Assembly: GCA_963621975.1 (NCBI GenBank)
Contig: CAVFGI010000004.1
Span: 22,265-86,264 of the forward strand
Origin: UBA9732 sp963621975
Lineage (GTDB): Bacteria > Spirochaetota > Spirochaetia > Sphaerochaetales > Sphaerochaetaceae
Reading direction: 5' to 3'
Length of the DNA stretch: 64,000 nt
Shown here: positions 35,289 through 44,281 of the stretch, piece by piece
Layout of the letters: each line of letters begins with the position of its first letter
How positions within the stretch are numbered: the stretch's first letter is position 1
Notes under the pieces: model-generated
What the model was told of the DNA's origin: nothing
Database searches by the model: none
What the model saw: only the letters and a program-made list of their open reading frames with translations
Made by a program: the position numbers and the translations under genes

Positions 35289-36782
35289 ATGCAGGCTATT
35301 CTTCACTGTGACAGTAAATGGGGCATTGGCAAAGGTAATGACCTTATGTTTAAGCTTCCTAAAGATATGAATTTCTTTAAAACACAAACAACTGGAAAAG
35401 TTGTTGTGATGGGATCAAATACTCTTTTGTCCTTTCCAAACGGAAAACCATTGAAAAATAGAACCAATATTGTGCTTTGGCCAAATTGCCCAGAAGCAAA
35501 AGAAAAAGCAAAGAAAGACAATTTTATTTTGGTCGAATCTCTGCTTGATTTAGCTTTTGAGATTGCAAAATATCCTTCAGAGGATGTCTTTGTAATTGGC
35601 GGAGCAATGATGTATCACACTTTACTTCCCTATTGTGATAAAGTTCTTCTAACTAAAGTTAAAGAAGATGGTGGGGCACAAGTTTTTTTTGATAACTTAG
35701 ACAAACTTGCAAACTGGAAACAAACATATACTTCTGATGAACAAGAAGATAACGGCCATATAATCCAATTCACTACATATGAAAACAGCTCTGTTAAAAG
35801 TCTTGCATCTCTTGGCTTTGATGCAGTTCTACAAGAAATAAAAAATTTTGACACCATAATTATACATAGGCATACAAAACCGGATGGAGATGCTATGGGA
35901 AGCCAAATTGGCCTTAAAAATATTATCAAAGCAAACTTTCCAGAAAAGAAAGTTTTTGTGGTTGGCGATCTTTCTTCTCGGTTTGCTTTTATCAAAGACT
36001 CCCAAATGGATACAATACCAGATAGCACCTATGATAACGCTCTTGCAATTATCCTAGATTGCTCTGCCTCCTCTCTTGTTAATGACAGTAGATACACAAA
36101 AGCAAAGAAAACACTCTCTGTAGATCATCATCTCTTTTGTGAAAAAATAGCAGATGTTGCAGTGATGGATTCTTCTTATGAAAGTTGTTGTGGAATGATT
36201 ACAGACTTTGCAAAAGAATGTTCACTAGATGTCCCAGTTTTGGCAGCTGAAGCACTTTTTACTGGCATGGTTACAGACTCAGGCCGTTTTAAGTACGACA
36301 GTACAAGTTCTAGGACATTTGAACTTGCAGCCTTCTTGAGAAAAAGAAACTTTGATATTTCTGAAATTTATAACAATCTATATAAAGAAGATTTTGTCTA
36401 TACCCTTAATAAAGCCAAGTTCATTCTTAAAGTTAAGTTTACAAAAAACAGTGTTGCTTACATCTACACCACAAAAGAAGAACTCAAAGAACTTGATCTT
36501 GATGCTCTAACGGTAGCGAGAGCCTATGTAAATGTCATGAGTGACGTCAAAAATGTAGATATTTGGGTAAACTTTGCTGAATACACAGATAACAGCATTG
36601 CCTGTGAGCTCAGATCCTCAAATTTTAACATAAACCCTATTGCCGTCAAATATGGCGGGGGTGGCCATGCAAAAGCTAGTGGAGCTACAGTAAAAGATAA
36701 AGCTACTGCTATGCAAATACTTGAAGATTTAGATAAAATGATGGATTCAAAAACAATTTCCAAGACGGAGCAAAGAACATGA
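35289..36782 (+). CDS. Fusion of dihydrofolate reductase and NrnA-type DHH phosphoesterase
   Basis: 497 residues in one uninterrupted frame. Residues 1 to about 165 are dihydrofolate reductase (WGIGKGNDLMFKLPKD, GKVVVMGSNT, DVFVIGGAMMYHTLLP). Residues from about 172 are a complete NrnA-like protein: HRHTKPDGDAMGS (194-206), DHH in SVDHHLF (278-284) and the DHHA1 motif GGGGHAKASGA (456-466). NrnA degrades very short RNAs and 3',5'-pAp. The usual Arg after MG in the reductase is Ser here. ATG at 35289 follows TAGGAGGA. The next gene is a second, stand-alone NrnA overlapping by four bases. Confidence 0.88.
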   Translation: MQAILHCDSKWGIGKGNDLMFKLPKDMNFFKTQTTGKVVVMGSNTLLSFPNGKPLKNRTNIVLWPNCPEAKEKAKKDNFILVESLLDLAFEIAKYPSEDVFVIGGAMMYHTLLPYCDKVLLTKVKEDGGAQVFFDNLDKLANWKQTYTSDEQEDNGHIIQFTTYENSSVKSLASLGFDAVLQEIKNFDTIIIHRHTKPDGDAMGSQIGLKNIIKANFPEKKVFVVGDLSSRFAFIKDSQMDTIPDSTYDNALAIILDCSASSLVNDSRYTKAKKTLSVDHHLFCEKIADVAVMDSSYESCCGMITDFAKECSLDVPVLAAEALFTGMVTDSGRFKYDSTSSRTFELAAFLRKRNFDISEIYNNLYKEDFVYTLNKAKFILKVKFTKNSVAYIYTTKEELKELDLDALTVARAYVNVMSDVKNVDIWVNFAEYTDNSIACELRSSNFNINPIAVKYGGGGHAKASGATVKDKATAMQILEDLDKMMDSKTISKTEQRT

Positions 36783-37762
36783 GAGGACTTGAAGCAAAAA
36801 AGGCAGTACTAAAAAAAATCAAACAATACGACAAAATAATTATCTCAAGGCATATCCGTCCAGATGGAGATGCTATTGGCTCAACAAAAGGCTTATGCAC
36901 AGCTCTTAAACTCTCTTTTCCTAATAAAGACATAAGAGTCATCAATGATGATAGTTCCGAATACTTAGCATTCTTAGGCCCTGAAGACGAACAGGTTTCA
37001 GAAAACTTTTATAATGACGCCCTTGCAATGGTTTTAGACACAGCAAATCTTGATAGAGTCTCTAATAAGAAATTACATCTAGCCAAAGAGATTATCAAGA
37101 TTGACCATCATATTGAAGTTGAATCTTATGGGACTGTTTCTTGGGTTGAAGATGAAAGATCCTCTGTTTGCGAAATGATTGCAGATTTTCTTTACACTTA
37201 CAAAGAAGAACTAAAGTGCAATACGGAAGTAGCAACCTACATTTTTACAGGCCTAGTCACCGATTCCGGCCGTTTTAAATTCAAGGAAACAAACAGCGAG
37301 ACCTTCAAACTTGCAGGCTGGCTTCTTGGCTTTGGCGTAGACACAGAAACCTTATATGCCCACTTATATTTAGAAGACTACAGTTTTTACAAATTCAAGG
37401 CATCCATACTTGAAAACATGAACATCACTGAACACGGAGTTGCATACACTTACGTAGACAAGGCCATGCAAGAACGCTTTAATCTCTCCCGAGAACAAGC
37501 CAGCGACAGCGTGAACTTTATGGACAAAATCAAAGGAAGCTTAATTTGGCTAGCCTTCATTGACAATCCCGATAACACAGTACGTGTCAGACTGAGATCT
37601 AGATTTGTAACTATTAATAAACTTGCAGAAAAGTATCATGGGGGTGGACATGCCTGTGCTTCAGGCGCTACAGTTTACAACCCAGAAGAAATGAAAAGTT
37701 TAATTAATGATGCAGATACTTTGCTTGCTTCTTACAAATCAAACAATAAAGGGTGGTTATAA
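36779..37762 (+). CDS. NrnA-type DHH/DHHA1 phosphoesterase (oligoribonuclease/pAp phosphatase-like)
   Basis: 327 residues, normal for the family: SRHIRPDGDAIGS (23-35), DHH in KIDHHIEV (about 111) and GGGHACASGA near the C-terminus. Likely degrades 2-5 base RNAs or dephosphorylates pAp. Its ATG overlaps the stop of the fusion gene (ATGA), so the two paralogues are translated together and may form a mixed complex; that is inference. The similarity between the two is clear but moderate, so the duplication is not recent. Confidence 0.9.
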   Translation: MRGLEAKKAVLKKIKQYDKIIISRHIRPDGDAIGSTKGLCTALKLSFPNKDIRVINDDSSEYLAFLGPEDEQVSENFYNDALAMVLDTANLDRVSNKKLHLAKEIIKIDHHIEVESYGTVSWVEDERSSVCEMIADFLYTYKEELKCNTEVATYIFTGLVTDSGRFKFKETNSETFKLAGWLLGFGVDTETLYAHLYLEDYSFYKFKASILENMNITEHGVAYTYVDKAMQERFNLSREQASDSVNFMDKIKGSLIWLAFIDNPDNTVRVRLRSRFVTINKLAEKYHGGGHACASGATVYNPEEMKSLINDADTLLASYKSNNKGWL

Positions 37763-37764
37763 AA

Positions 37765-38499
37765 ATGAATATTTTAATTACAAATGATGATGGATATAAA
37801 TCTGAAGGCCTAATAATTTTAGCCCAATGGGCTAAGAAATTAGGCACAGTAACAGTTGCTGCACCAAAAACAGAACAAAGTGGCAAAAGCCATAGTATTG
37901 AATTACACAAACCTTATGAAGCAAAGAAAGTTGATGTTATTGAAGGCATTGATTGGTACTATGTAGACTCCACCCCGGCAGATTGCGTTAGATTTGGTTT
38001 TAATGGCCTAAAACGCAACTATGACATGGTTTTTTCAGGCATTAACCGCGGATTAAACCTTGGAGAGGACATTTCTTACTCCGGAACAGTAGGTGCAATC
38101 TTTGAAGCAGCCTACATGGGAGTCAAGGGTTTAGCTTTCTCAACAGACCCAGAATCCTTTGATGCGGCAAAAGCAAACCTAGATAAAGTTTACGACTTCA
38201 TCACAAGAAATGAATTATTAAAATACAATGATCTCTATAACATAAACATCCCACTTATTCCTCATGATGAGATTCTTGTAACAAAACAAGGGGGTCCTTA
38301 CTTCAAAGATAGGTTCCATCATATTGGAAACGATGTATATGAGGTTGAGGGTTATTCTGTTTATAAAGGAGCAGAAAACTACAGTGAAGACTTAGATGCT
38401 ACGCTTAATGGCTACACATCAATCTCCCCACTTACAGCATCAAGCAATTGTGATTGTGCTTTTGAAGCAATAAAGCATCTGAACCACAAAATAGATTAA
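37765..38499 (+). CDS. surE: 5'-nucleotidase SurE
   Basis: 244 residues starting MNILITNDDGYKSEG, with SGKSHSI and SGINRGLNLGEDISYSGTVG, the metal and phosphate sites of SurE. It removes phosphate from nucleoside monophosphates. ATG at 37765 is chosen because the conserved N-terminus begins there; a GTG four codons earlier overlaps the NrnA gene. It completes an operon of nucleotide-related genes: thyA, DHFR-nrnA, nrnA, surE. Its end overlaps the rlmB-like gene on the other strand by four bases. Confidence 0.93.
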   Translation: MNILITNDDGYKSEGLIILAQWAKKLGTVTVAAPKTEQSGKSHSIELHKPYEAKKVDVIEGIDWYYVDSTPADCVRFGFNGLKRNYDMVFSGINRGLNLGEDISYSGTVGAIFEAAYMGVKGLAFSTDPESFDAAKANLDKVYDFITRNELLKYNDLYNINIPLIPHDEILVTKQGGPYFKDRFHHIGNDVYEVEGYSVYKGAENYSEDLDATLNGYTSISPLTASSNCDCAFEAIKHLNHKID

Positions 38500-39254
38500 A
38501 GTTCTACTGGATGATTTCTGCGGTATTCATACATTAGAATGCCGGCAGCAACAGAAACATTAAGAGAATCAATGTGTCCACTCATTGGAATAGAAACCAT
38601 TTGGTCACATTTTGCTCTAACAAGAGTTCTAACACCACTGCCTTCGCTTCCCATAACAATAACAGTACGATTAGAGAAATCCATATTGTAGGAGTTGTTT
38701 CCATCCATATCTGCACCATAAACCCAAAAGCCATATTCTTTTAGAACGTCTAATTCTCTTGCTAAATTGGTTACCGTTGACATGGTGACATATTGAGCAG
38801 CACCCGAAGATATTCTTATAACAGTTTCGTTGGCGCTAGCACTTCTTCTCTCAAGGACAATGATGAGGGCAACTGAAAACTGATCTGCACTTCTGAGAAT
38901 AGCACCAAGGTTGTGAGGGTCTGTAATCTCATCAAGAGCCAAAACTAAGGCGCTATCTCCTTCTTTGAGGCTATCACAGAAGTCTCTTACAGAAACTTCT
39001 CTAATTCTTCCTCCTTGACTTGCAGCAGCCTTGGCACCAAGATCAAGAACGGCTCCCCTATGATTCGTATTTCCAGCAAGTTTTTCAAGTTCTGCATCAC
39101 TTACCTTCTTCACGGCGGTCTTGCCATTTGCTATAGCTTCCAACTCCAAGGAAGCGTTTCTTTTGTCTCCTCTAAGCAAATAAAGAGTGGAGCCTCTAGA
39201 AGCGTTCTTTAGAGCTTCTTCTATTGCATGTATTCCTGTAATCTTGGTTCCCAT
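38496..39254 (-). CDS. rlmB: SpoU-family 23S rRNA 2'-O-methyltransferase (RlmB-like)
   Basis: 252 residues with an N-terminal substrate-binding domain (ITGIHAIEEALKNA) and the three SpoU motifs: DEITDPHNLGAILRSADQF, VMGSEGSGV and IPMSGHIDSLNVSVAAGI. This set matches RlmB, which methylates G2251 in the peptidyl-transferase region; a close relative could act on another base. It ends the cluster read from der through dnaJ, 16 bases after dnaJ. Confidence 0.85.
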   Translation of the reverse strand: MGTKITGIHAIEEALKNASRGSTLYLLRGDKRNASLELEAIANGKTAVKKVSDAELEKLAGNTNHRGAVLDLGAKAAASQGGRIREVSVRDFCDSLKEGDSALVLALDEITDPHNLGAILRSADQFSVALIIVLERRSASANETVIRISSGAAQYVTMSTVTNLARELDVLKEYGFWVYGADMDGNNSYNMDFSNRTVIVMGSEGSGVRTLVRAKCDQMVSIPMSGHIDSLNVSVAAGILMYEYRRNHPVEL

Positions 39255-39270
39255 AATAAATCCTTAAGTT

Positions 39271-40401
39271 TTAGTCGTTATCAAAAGGCACTGGACTTGG
39301 TGCAGGATTCTCTCCAAGGGTATCAGAGAGTTCTTTCATAAGTTGCTTTGCCTTAATTCCTAAGCGTTTTGGAGTCTCAATTTGGAATTTGATATACATA
39401 TCGCCCATTGAAGAACTCTTATACCTTGGAAGGCCTTGTCCTTTGACTCTGATAATCTTTCCATTCTGAACACCAGCTGGAATGCTTACCTTTATTGTTT
39501 GACCCATAAGGTTCTTTACTTCAATATCAAGACCAAGAGCAGCTTGAGTCATTGAAATTGGAATTTGAACAAAAAGGTCTTCATTCTGTCTAACAAAATA
39601 CTTGTGAGGTCTAATATTAACTCTTACATATAGGTCACCTGGAGTTGCATTGTTTTGACCAGCATTACCCATTTGAGGAATAATAATATCGGCACCATTC
39701 TCAATTCCTGCGGGAATTTTAATTTTTAGAGTCTGGCTCTTTCTTACAGTACCGCTACCCTTACAAACTGGACAAGGATCAGTAATAACAACACCCCACC
39801 CACCACAAGTTGGACATGTTCTTGACATAGAAAAGAAGCCACTTGATTGATGGATTTGACCAAGACCACCACAAGTTGGACATGTTTGGGATGAAACTGT
39901 TCCCTTAGAAGAACCTGTACCATGACAAGCCTCACAAGGAATTTGATGGTTATAAGTCATCTCTTTCTTGCAATCTCCCATGACATCCTGCAAATCAACT
40001 TCTATATTTACTCTAATACTTTGACCAGTTTGTGGACCACCTTGAGCTCTTGATCTAAACGAGGAAGAAGATCCTCCACCAAATCCAAACAAATCTCCAA
40101 AGATACTACCAAAACCACCAGAGAAGAGATCACTAAAATCTCTGTATGCCGCATTGCCAAAGCCTTGTGAACTGTCAACTCCAGCAAAACCATAGCTATC
40201 ATAGTTTTTACGTTTTGTATCATCCGACAACACTTCGTAAGCTTCTGTAGCTTCCTTAAAACGCTCCTCAGCGGCCTTGTCACCAGGATTTTTGTCAGGA
40301 TGGTTCTCTATGGCAAGCTTTCTATATGCCTTTTTTATTTCTTCTTTTGTTGCTGTCTTGGAAACTCCAAGAACTTCATAATAATCTCTTTTATCAGCCA
40401 C
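39271..40401 (-). CDS. dnaJ: Chaperone DnaJ
   Basis: 376 residues: J domain with HPD (NHPDKNPGD), a Gly/Phe-rich linker (about 75-115), four CxxCxGxG zinc repeats (CEACHGTG, CPTCGGLG, CPTCGGWG, CPVCKGSG) and a C-terminal substrate-binding region. Type I DnaJ, co-chaperone of DnaK. It is separated from dnaK by 132 bases including a terminator-like palindrome at 40490-40513, so it is probably made in smaller amount than DnaK. Confidence 0.97.
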   Translation of the reverse strand: MADKRDYYEVLGVSKTATKEEIKKAYRKLAIENHPDKNPGDKAAEERFKEATEAYEVLSDDTKRKNYDSYGFAGVDSSQGFGNAAYRDFSDLFSGGFGSIFGDLFGFGGGSSSSFRSRAQGGPQTGQSIRVNIEVDLQDVMGDCKKEMTYNHQIPCEACHGTGSSKGTVSSQTCPTCGGLGQIHQSSGFFSMSRTCPTCGGWGVVITDPCPVCKGSGTVRKSQTLKIKIPAGIENGADIIIPQMGNAGQNNATPGDLYVRVNIRPHKYFVRQNEDLFVQIPISMTQAALGLDIEVKNLMGQTIKVSIPAGVQNGKIIRVKGQGLPRYKSSSMGDMYIKFQIETPKRLGIKAKQLMKELSDTLGENPAPSPVPFDND

Positions 40402-40489
40402 GTTTGAACCCTCTCATATAACTTAACAAAAAACATAATAAAGCACAAGTTTGAATATATTCGTGTAGACGCCATCTATATTCAAGAAA

Positions 40490-40513
40490 ATAGCCGGTCA
40501 ATTGACCGGCTAT
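40490..40513 (-). terminator. Palindromic hairpin between dnaK and dnaJ
   Basis: A 24-base perfect palindrome (ATAGCCGGTCAA then its complement) followed on the minus strand by TTTTC. It is a good partial terminator, or an end point for a dnaK transcript, 20 bases after the dnaK stop. Confidence 0.75.
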
Positions 40514-40533
40514 GTGCTTTTCTTTGTTTGGCT

Positions 40534-42462
40534 TTAGTTGACAACCTCATAGTCAGCATCATCTGCTCCCTGCTGAGGACCATTACCACCACCTGGCTGT
40601 GGGCCCTGCTCAGGACCAGCTCCTGGGCCTGCTTGCTGTCCGCCTTGAGGATTTGTATTCTTGTAAATTTCCTCAGCAAGCTTGTATGATGCCTTCTGTA
40701 CGGCATCTGTCTTTGCCTTGAGCTCATCAGCGGATGCACTTTGGTTAGCAAGAACCTGTTTGAGATCAGACAGGGCAGCTTCTACAGTGGCTTTGTCGGA
40801 TTCACTAATCTTATCGCCATAGTCTTTGAGAGCCTTCTCTGTCTGGTAGACAGCGCTATCTGCTGTGTTACGAGCATCAACTCTCTCACGTTCCTTCTTA
40901 TCCTCTTCAGCATGCATCTCTGCATCCTTGACCATCTTTTCAATCTCACTCTCATCCAAGCCACTGGAGCTCTGAATTTGAATGCTCTGCTCCTTACCAG
41001 TTCCAAGATCCTTTGCAGATACATGAACAATACCGTTTGCATCAATATCAAAGGTAACTTCAATCTGAGGAACTCCTCTTGGAGCTGCTGGAATTCCAAC
41101 AAGATCAAATGTTCCAAGTGTTCTATTCTGAGAAGCAAGCTCACGTTCACCCTGAAGGACATGAATACTTACAGCAGTCTGTCCGTCAGCAGCAGTTGAG
41201 AAGACCTGACTCTTTCTTGTAGGAATAGTTGTATTACGCTCAATAAGCTTTGTTGTAACGCCACCAAGTGTCTCAATACCAAGTGAAAGTGGTGTGACAT
41301 CAAGAAGAAGAACGTCTTTAACTGATCCACCAAGAATTCCACCCTGAATTGCAGCACCCATTGCAACAACTTCATCTGGGTTAACACCCTTGTGAGGTTC
41401 CTTTCCAAAGAGCTCCTTAACAACAGCCTGAACTTTTGGTACACGAGTTGAACCACCAACAAGAATGACTTCATCAATGTCAGAAGCTGAAAGGCCAGCA
41501 TCCTTGAGAGCGTTTCTGCATGGAACCTTTGTTCTCTCAATAAGGTCATCAACCATCTGCTCAAAAGCAGCTCTTGTAAGGGTCATCTGCAAGTGCTTTG
41601 GACCTGTTGCATCAGCAGAAATAAATGGCAGATTGATGTCTGTAGAAGTTGAACTTGAAAGCTCAATCTTTGCCTTTTCAGCAGCCTCTTTAAGTCTCTG
41701 CAATGCCATCTTATCCTTTGAAAGGTCAATGCCTGTATCCTTCTTGAAACTCTCAACCATCCACTCAATGATTCTCTGGTCAAAGTTATCTCCACCAAGG
41801 TGTGTATCACCATTTGTAGACTTAACTTCAAAGACGCCATCACCAAGCTCAAGAATTGAAATATCAAATGTACCACCACCAAGGTCGTAAACGGCAATCT
41901 TTTCGTCCTTTGAAGAATCTTTGCCAAAACCATAAGCCAAAGCTGCGGCAGTAGGCTCATTAACAATTCTCTTTACCTCTAGACCTGCAATCTTACCGGC
42001 ATCCTTTGTTGCCTGACGCTGTGCATCGTTAAAGTAAGCAGGAACTGTAATAACAGCTTCTGTAACAGTTTCGCCAAGATAGTCTTCCGCTGTCTTCTTC
42101 ATCTTCTGAAGAATTCTTGCTGAAATCTCTTCTGGACTGTATTCTTTGTCTCTAATAACAACTTTAATAGTGTCATTTGGTCCAGAAACAACCTTATATG
42201 GAATCATAGAAAGTTCATCAGGAACTTCTCTGTATTTTCTTCCCATAAAACGCTTAATTGAGAAAACTGTGTTTTCAGCGTTTGTTACAATTTGGTTCTT
42301 TGCAGGCTGTCCAACAAGGCAGTCTCCCTTTGCTGTAAATCCAACAATAGATGGTGTTGTTCTCTGACCTTCAGAATTTGCCATGACAACAGGCTCGGAA
42401 CCTTCCATTACCGCCACGCAACTGTTTGTTGTTCCAAGGTCAATTCCAATGATTTTTCCCAT
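40534..42462 (-). CDS. dnaK: Chaperone DnaK (Hsp70)
   Basis: 642 residues. N-terminus MGKIIGIDLGTTNSCVAVME, nucleotide-binding motifs AVYDLGGGTFDISI and ILVGGSTRVPKVQ, then a substrate-binding domain (DVTPLSLGIETLGG) and a Gly/Gln/Pro-rich tail (about 605-635) ending EVVN. It has its own promoter in the 156-base gap after grpE (42540-42568). No CIRCE element was found. Confidence 0.98.
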   Translation of the reverse strand: MGKIIGIDLGTTNSCVAVMEGSEPVVMANSEGQRTTPSIVGFTAKGDCLVGQPAKNQIVTNAENTVFSIKRFMGRKYREVPDELSMIPYKVVSGPNDTIKVVIRDKEYSPEEISARILQKMKKTAEDYLGETVTEAVITVPAYFNDAQRQATKDAGKIAGLEVKRIVNEPTAAALAYGFGKDSSKDEKIAVYDLGGGTFDISILELGDGVFEVKSTNGDTHLGGDNFDQRIIEWMVESFKKDTGIDLSKDKMALQRLKEAAEKAKIELSSSTSTDINLPFISADATGPKHLQMTLTRAAFEQMVDDLIERTKVPCRNALKDAGLSASDIDEVILVGGSTRVPKVQAVVKELFGKEPHKGVNPDEVVAMGAAIQGGILGGSVKDVLLLDVTPLSLGIETLGGVTTKLIERNTTIPTRKSQVFSTAADGQTAVSIHVLQGERELASQNRTLGTFDLVGIPAAPRGVPQIEVTFDIDANGIVHVSAKDLGTGKEQSIQIQSSSGLDESEIEKMVKDAEMHAEEDKKERERVDARNTADSAVYQTEKALKDYGDKISESDKATVEAALSDLKQVLANQSASADELKAKTDAVQKASYKLAEEIYKNTNPQGGQQAGPGAGPEQGPQPGGGNGPQQGADDADYEVVN

Positions 42463-42539
42463 AATATATGCTCCTAAAAATGATAAGTATCAGTTTTAAA
42501 CTCTCGTGGACTTTTCCAAACCCACAAACGTTCAATGGT

Positions 42540-42568
42540 AATTTACAAATCTCTTACAAAATCGTCAA
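42540..42568 (-). promoter_or_regulatory. Promoter of dnaK
   Basis: Minus-strand -35 TTGACG (42563-42568) and -10 TAAATT (42540-42545), 17-base spacer, about 78 bases before the dnaK ATG. It is of the housekeeping sigma type. Confidence 0.6.
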
Positions 42569-42589
42569 ACGAAATACCCTGAAATGTCG

Positions 42590-42617
42590 GGGTTTTGCAA
42601 GAAACTACAAAAAACCC
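42590..42617 (-). terminator. Hairpin after grpE
   Basis: Minus strand GGGTTTTTTG, a short loop, then CAAAACCC, starting two bases after the grpE stop. The T run lies inside the 5' arm, not after the stem, so its action as a terminator is uncertain. Confidence 0.4.
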
Positions 42618-42618
42618 T

Positions 42619-43191
42619 CTATTCAGGTTTTCCAATTCTAACTTTTGAAGGTCTTAAAACTCTATCGTGCAAGGTATAACCTTTAATGAAATCTTCAAGC
42701 ACTGTCTCATGCTCAAGGGAGTCATCAACTGTTACCATGCAGGCTTCATGCTTTTGAGGATCAAATTCTTCTCCAACTGCATTAATTACCTTAAGCCCCC
42801 AATCCTTATCTAGGTTTGACAAGAATTGACTCTGAGCCATTTCAATTCCTTCTACAAGTTTCTCTGTATCTCCACCACTCTTTGCTGCAGCCAAAGCTCT
42901 ATCTAGATTATCTAAAAATGGAAGAATGTCTGAAATAAGCCTTGAGTTTGCAAACTGTACAGCTTCTTCTTTGTCTCTAGCAAGACGTTTTCTGTAATTA
43001 TCGGTCTCCGCTTGACGTCTAATCATCTGATCCTTAAGCTCTGCGTTGCTAGCTGAAAGTTCTTCAACCTTCTTTTCTAATTCTGCAATCTTATTCTCAG
43101 CTGATTCAGTAGATTCTTCAGCTACAGGTCTTTCTTCTGTGCTTTCCGGATTTTCATTTTCAGCTCTTTTTTCTTCATTTTTTTTACTCAT
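42619..43191 (-). CDS. grpE: Nucleotide exchange factor GrpE
   Basis: 190 residues: acidic N-terminus (EEKRAENENPESTEERPVAE), a long coiled coil (about 30-80; KIAELEKKVEELSASNAELK) and the GrpE head (FDPQKHEACMVTV, VLEDFIKGYTLHDRVLRPS, KVRIGKPE). It releases ADP from DnaK. ATG at 43191 has GAGGG just before it; the longer reading from 43218 adds nine unsupported residues. It lies between the coiled-coil gene and dnaK; hrcA is not in the window. Confidence 0.96.
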   Translation of the reverse strand: MSKKNEEKRAENENPESTEERPVAEESTESAENKIAELEKKVEELSASNAELKDQMIRRQAETDNYRKRLARDKEEAVQFANSRLISDILPFLDNLDRALAAAKSGGDTEKLVEGIEMAQSQFLSNLDKDWGLKVINAVGEEFDPQKHEACMVTVDDSLEHETVLEDFIKGYTLHDRVLRPSKVRIGKPE

Positions 43192-43242
43192 ATTTCCCTC
43201 ATCGAACGAAAAATACAAAGACTCTGAAGTAACGTCAAGTTG

Positions 43243-44280
43243 TTATTGCTCGTCATCAAAATCAACAACTTCTTCTTCCCCATAGGTTTCCCATTGTTTC
43301 TCAGATTGTTGTTCATCTTCTTGGTTAAGATCATAATCTATGTCTGTAATCTCAACTTGAGAAATCTCATCTCTTGACGGCTCAACATAATCAGGCTGAA
43401 CTACTCTCTCAGTTTTCTCTAACTCAGTTCTCTCTAACTCAGTTTTCTCTAACTGAACAGATACTTCCTGGACAACTGGCCGTGAAACTGGTTGCGAAAC
43501 AACAAGCCTCTGGCTCTTTTCAATTAGAGCATCAAGTCTATTCGCTTCATTATCAACTATGTCTAGTTTATTCTGAAGTTCCCCAAAGAACTGTTGTACT
43601 GTGTGAATAACAGCTTGAAATGCGTCATCTATTTTCTTGAGTCGCTGGTCTATGTCTTTGCTTGTCATATCCTTGAATGAAGCTAGAACATCCTGACTTT
43701 CTTTGTGCAGACTAGCCATAGCCTCATCCATACTATTATCGGTCTCACTGACAGCCTCATTCATGCGGGTTACAGATTCGCGCTCAAGCTGGATAACGCG
43801 TTGTTCATGCTTGCGCAGGTGCTCGTCTGCATCCTTCATGTCCTGTCTAAAGCCGTCAATGACGTTTCTGACGTTATCAAGCCTAGAGGCCTCATTTTGT
43901 ACGGTGGAAATCTTGTCGTCTGCATCCTCTGTAAGCTTTGCAAGTCCCTCTAACGCTGTCTTGTATGTATCCATGGCGTTCTTGAGTTTGACCAAGTCTT
44001 CTGAATATTCACGAAGTTCTGCAAGCTGTGCATCAAGTTTATGAACCATAGCTTGAACCTCGTCGTTCTTTTTGGCAATTGTTTGCTCAAATTCGGTAGC
44101 AAAGTGCCTGAAAGAATTTTCGCTGTCTTCAACCTCGCCCTTGTATTTTTCTAGCCAAGCTTTAACAGTTTGTATGCCTCTATTTTTCTTGTCACTTGCT
44201 CGTAATGAGAAAATGATTACCAATGTTAACACAAATAAGAAAATAGGTAACAGAACAGGAACCAAAGAAACCAAATTCAT
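43243..44280 (-). CDS. Membrane-anchored coiled-coil protein (SpiroCoCo-like)
   Basis: 345 residues: one N-terminal membrane helix (residues 5-27), a long coiled-coil region (about 45-270) rich in heptads (LDAQLAELREYSEDLVKLKN), then an acidic tail (about 290-345, ending EEEVVDFDDEQ). It resembles the coiled-coil proteins found next to grpE/dnaK in spirochaetes and named SpiroCoCo; I identify it by layout, not by alignment. Residues about 278-292 are three copies of a five-residue unit (E-K/R-T-E-L) encoded by 15-bp tandem repeats. It probably faces the cytoplasm; its role is unknown. Confidence 0.72.
   Translation of the reverse strand: MNLVSLVPVLLPIFLFVLTLVIIFSLRASDKKNRGIQTVKAWLEKYKGEVEDSENSFRHFATEFEQTIAKKNDEVQAMVHKLDAQLAELREYSEDLVKLKNAMDTYKTALEGLAKLTEDADDKISTVQNEASRLDNVRNVIDGFRQDMKDADEHLRKHEQRVIQLERESVTRMNEAVSETDNSMDEAMASLHKESQDVLASFKDMTSKDIDQRLKKIDDAFQAVIHTVQQFFGELQNKLDIVDNEANRLDALIEKSQRLVVSQPVSRPVVQEVSVQLEKTELERTELEKTERVVQPDYVEPSRDEISQVEITDIDYDLNQEDEQQSEKQWETYGEEEVVDFDDEQ
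43411..43455 (-). repeat. Three tandem 15-bp repeats in the coiled-coil gene
   Basis: Units AGTTTTCTCTAACTC, AGTTCTCTCTAACTC and AGTTTTCTCTAACTG (on +) at 43411, 43426 and 43441. The unit is a multiple of three, so copy-number change would alter length without shifting the frame. Confidence 0.85.
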
Positions 44281-44281
44281 T

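Noticed and set aside
35682..35692. T8 run in the DHFR domain as a frameshift site
   Set aside because: The frame is intact across it and both domains are complete; A/T runs of this length are common in this genome.
41465..41890. 141-codon frame opposite dnaK
   Set aside because: Antisense shadow of a conserved, codon-biased gene; Ser/Leu-rich and without start signals.
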